DNA of 64,000 bases, from the NCBI RefSeq assembly GCF_000178955.2, contig NC_016631.1, positions 5,642,001 to 5,706,000 on the forward strand, given 5' to 3'. Source of the stretch: Granulicella mallensis MP5ACTX8. Lineage in GTDB: Bacteria > Acidobacteriota > Terriglobia > Terriglobales > Acidobacteriaceae. The first letter of the stretch is position 1. Every line of letters begins with the position of its first letter. A program made the translations under genes and the position numbers. Under the pieces are notes generated by a model. It saw nothing but the letters and a program-made list of their open reading frames with translations, had not been told where the DNA came from and ran no database searches. This document shows, one piece after another, positions 62,232 through 64,000 of the stretch.

Positions 62232-62495
62232 TTACGCTGCGACGGTCGGCTCGATCGAGACGAAGCGACCGAGCTGTCCGCGATCGGCGAACTTGACCAC
62301 GCCGCTGACCTTGGCGAAGAGCGTGTCGTCGCTGCCGCGACCGACGTTCTTGCCGGCCTTCAGCGGTGTGCCACGCTGGCGGACGAGAATCGATCCGCCG
62401 GTGACGGTTTCTCCGCCGAAGCGCTTGACGCCGAGGCGCTGCGCGTTGGAGTCGCGACCATTTTTAGAGCTTCCTAGACCTTTTTTATGTGCCAT
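62232..62495 (-). CDS. rpmA: 50S ribosomal protein L27
   Basis: Large-subunit ribosomal protein of 87 aa near the peptidyl-transferase centre. Opens [20 protein letters not shown], then [40 protein letters not shown], all canonical. It follows rplU by 112 bp on the same strand. A short basic N-terminus without the cleaved leader of Firmicutes is present. Confidence 0.98.
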   Translation of the reverse strand: MAHKKGLGSSKNGRDSNAQRLGVKRFGGETVTGGSILVRQRGTPLKAGKNVGRGSDDTLFAKVSGVVKFADRGQLGRFVSIEPTVAA

Positions 62496-62607
62496 TACAG
62501 TGCCTCTTTCGCGCCGGGGCGCGCCCGCGCTTCTGAAATCATGCGGCTAAGCCGCGAATCCTATTTTGCCAACCTGAGAACCTGCTGTTCGCAGCCCCAG
62601 GATGTAC

Positions 62608-62940
62608 TTACTTGGCTTCAGCCTTGAAGCTCTTGCCGCCGACGAGGATCTCGTTGATCTTGACTTCAACGAAGCTCTGGCGATGGCCCTGCAGCTTCTT
62701 GTACTGCTTCTTGCGCTTGTAGTGGAACACGAGAATCTTGTCGCCACGGCCTTCGCTGACGACCTCGGCCAGCACCTTCGCGCCGCCCAGATCCTGCTCA
62801 AACTTGCCCTCTTCGCCGCTGACAGCAACAACGTCGGAGAACTCCAGCGTGCCGTTTTCGTGCTCGCTCTTCTCAATCCGGACGGTATCGCCGGGGGCCA
62901 CGCGGTATTGCTTTCCACCGGTGCGAATGACTGCGTACAT
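62608..62940 (-). CDS. rplU: 50S ribosomal protein L21
   Basis: Large-subunit ribosomal protein binding 23S rRNA. The ATG at 62940 gives MYAVIRTGGKQYRVAPGDTV, the canonical N-terminus, and 110 aa. Then FSDVVAVSGEEGKFE, KVLAEVVSEGRGDKILVFHY and KRKKQYKKLQGHRQSFVEVK. A GTG/ATG upstream at 62955 adds five non-conserved residues. It leads rpmA, but obgE, which often follows these two, is elsewhere in the window. Confidence 0.98.
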   Translation of the reverse strand: MYAVIRTGGKQYRVAPGDTVRIEKSEHENGTLEFSDVVAVSGEEGKFEQDLGGAKVLAEVVSEGRGDKILVFHYKRKKQYKKLQGHRQSFVEVKINEILVGGKSFKAEAK

Positions 62941-63189
62941 AACTTGAAACCTCATCGCCAGAGCGCAGAATGTCCCGCTCGGCTTTCCTCAGAAATACTG
63001 AATGTCTTGTCAGGAGGGCGGGGCTCGCCCGGCCGGCTTGGGCCTCGCAGCCTGTATCTCAGCCGCTACCCACCGGCCCTGTAGCCGAAGACACCGGCTA
63101 CATCGCCAAACTTCAAGAGTTTATCGGGAAATAGGGGTCCAGGTCAACAACTATTCATCTGGCCGATATAATCGACCCCGTTGCCTACC
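62941..63189. other. Divergent promoter region
   Basis: Holds the rplU promoter and the leader of the plus-strand membrane protein gene. No gene, RNA or clear hairpin is recognised. Confidence 0.4.
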
Positions 63190-64000
63190 GTGTCCGAGCC
63201 CTCTATACGCCCCGTGAGTTTCCGCGCCCCCCGGGTCATCTTCTGGGCCGGTTTCGCGCTTCGGATGGCCTGCATCCTCATCGGCCGCACCTATCGGATC
63301 CATCTTACCGGCGACCACTTCGACTACGGCTTCGAGGCCGGACGCATCGCCCGCTCCCTCGTGCAGGGCCACGGCTACGGCAATCCTTTCAACGGCTTCT
63401 CCGGCCCCACGGCCTGGCTCCCTCCCCTCTTTCCGCTGCTGATGGCGCTGGGTTTCAAGCTCTTCGGCGTCTACACGAACGGCGCGGCCATCTTCATCAT
63501 GGCGTGCGACAGCCTCTTCTCCGCCGCCGTAGCGCCGGCCATCTACGAGATCGCCGCGCGCTGCTTCGACGCCCACGGCCTCGCCCGACGCGCCTCCGAA
63601 AAAGCCGCCCCCGTAGCACTCTGGTCGGCGTGGCTCTGGGCCGTGTATCCGGCCGCTCTGCAGTTCGCCATCCACTGGCTTTGGGAGATGTCGCTCACCG
63701 CCTGCCTCTTCACCTGGGCCTTCGTCTTCGCGTTGCGCCTGCGGCACATCGGCGAGCCGGAAGCATCAAAACCAAGCCGCGACCTGGGACTCTGGGCCAT
63801 CTTTGGCCTGCTGTGGGGGCTCGTTACGCTCTCCAACTCCTCGCTGCTGCTCGTACTGCCCGCATGGATTCTCTGGATCCTGTGGCCGTCGAAGACCCTC
63901 CGTACTTTCAGCCCCAAAGCTGCCGGTGCCGTTCTTGCCTGCGTTGTCTTCGCTACCACGCTTGCCCCCTGGATCATCCGCAACGAGCACACGCTGCACG
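63190..64000 (+). CDS. GT39-like (ArnT/PMT-type) membrane glycosyltransferase, 3' end outside window
   Basis: N-terminal 270 codons of an integral membrane protein. The first loop after TM1 contains HLTGDHFDYGFEAGRIARSL, VQGHGYGNPFNGFSGPTAWL and PPLFPLLMALGFKLFG. This is the acidic first-loop and PPLFP arrangement of lipid-dependent glycosyltransferases of family 39/ArnT. Several membrane segments follow (FIMACDSLFSAAVAPAIYEI, VALWSAWLWAVYPAALQF, LWAIFGLLWGLVTLSNSSLL, VLPAWILWILWP). The GTG at 63190 gives VSEPSIRPVSFRAPR; later starts are possible. No stop occurs before the window end. Sugar donor and acceptor are unknown. Confidence 0.75.
   Translation, partial: MSEPSIRPVSFRAPRVIFWAGFALRMACILIGRTYRIHLTGDHFDYGFEAGRIARSLVQGHGYGNPFNGFSGPTAWLPPLFPLLMALGFKLFGVYTNGAAIFIMACDSLFSAAVAPAIYEIAARCFDAHGLARRASEKAAPVALWSAWLWAVYPAALQFAIHWLWEMSLTACLFTWAFVFALRLRHIGEPEASKPSRDLGLWAIFGLLWGLVTLSNSSLLLVLPAWILWILWPSKTLRTFSPKAAGAVLACVVFATTLAPWIIRNEHTLH

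Overview
This GC-rich 64 kb chromosomal window most likely comes from an Acidobacteriota genome of the Terriglobia/Acidobacteriaceae type. That placement is inference. It rests on two very large Oar-like TonB-dependent receptors with an N-terminal carboxypeptidase-regulatory-like domain, a BBP2-type porin, DUF2167, YXWGXW-repeat and exported TldD-type proteins, and dense small palindromic repeats between genes. No rRNA, tRNA, CRISPR array, transposase, integrase or prophage gene was found. The window is ordinary chromosome, with unusual signals mainly in its intergenic DNA and gene starts.

Layout. 1-7.2 kb: the 3'-truncated end of an ECF sigma factor gene, a secreted protein, a BBP2 porin and an Oar-like receptor, all on the minus strand. 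7.5-11.5 kb: repeats, an SRPBCC protein, prmC, a DUF4126 protein and glyA. 11.9-15.3 kb: an alpha/beta hydrolase, a HigBA-like toxin-antitoxin pair behind a strong palindromic operator, and alr. 15.7-22.3 kb: an exported TldE/TldD-like pair, an M48 (Ste24-like) protease, a HIT protein and msrA. 22.7-31.9 kb: a patatin/beta-barrel protein, a 21-copy 8-bp tandem repeat, a phosphoesterase, an orphan oligopeptide-type ABC ATPase beside a secreted heptad-repeat protein, a luciferase-like oxidoreductase and a DUF2167 operon. 32.4-41.4 kb: a geranylgeranyl-reductase-like flavoprotein, a second Oar-like receptor, obgE, an arylsulfotransferase-like protein and an MBL hydrolase. 41.8-44.7 kb: a TetR regulator with two identical-type operators, then a membrane SRPBCC-like protein and an isoprenylcysteine-methyltransferase/DCC fusion. 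44.7-55.3 kb: aromatic amino acid and proline genes on the minus strand (trpC-uma2-trpF; trpB-trpA-aroQ-aroF; proB-proA-tyrA-lipoprotein). 55.5-64 kb: acnA, a Gln-rich YXWGXW lipoprotein, mntH behind a DtxR/MntR-like box, rpmA/rplU, and a GT39-like membrane protein cut by the window end.

How genes work together. AroF, chorismate mutase, TyrA, TrpC, TrpF, TrpB and TrpA cover the entry to the shikimate pathway, the Tyr branch point and the last steps of Trp synthesis. TrpE, TrpG and TrpD are not in the window. The trpB leader contains a 24-codon ORF with one Trp codon, a hairpin over that codon and an intrinsic terminator, arranged like a ribosome-mediated attenuator. ProB and ProA make glutamate semialdehyde. 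The exported TldD/E pair and the M48 protease form an envelope proteolysis cluster.

The strongest signals for follow-up are the trpB attenuator, the TetR operators and their operon, the toxin-antitoxin operator with a possibly leaderless transcript, the palindrome abutting the geranylgeranyl-reductase-like gene, the MntR-like box, and the two dispersed palindromic repeat families.
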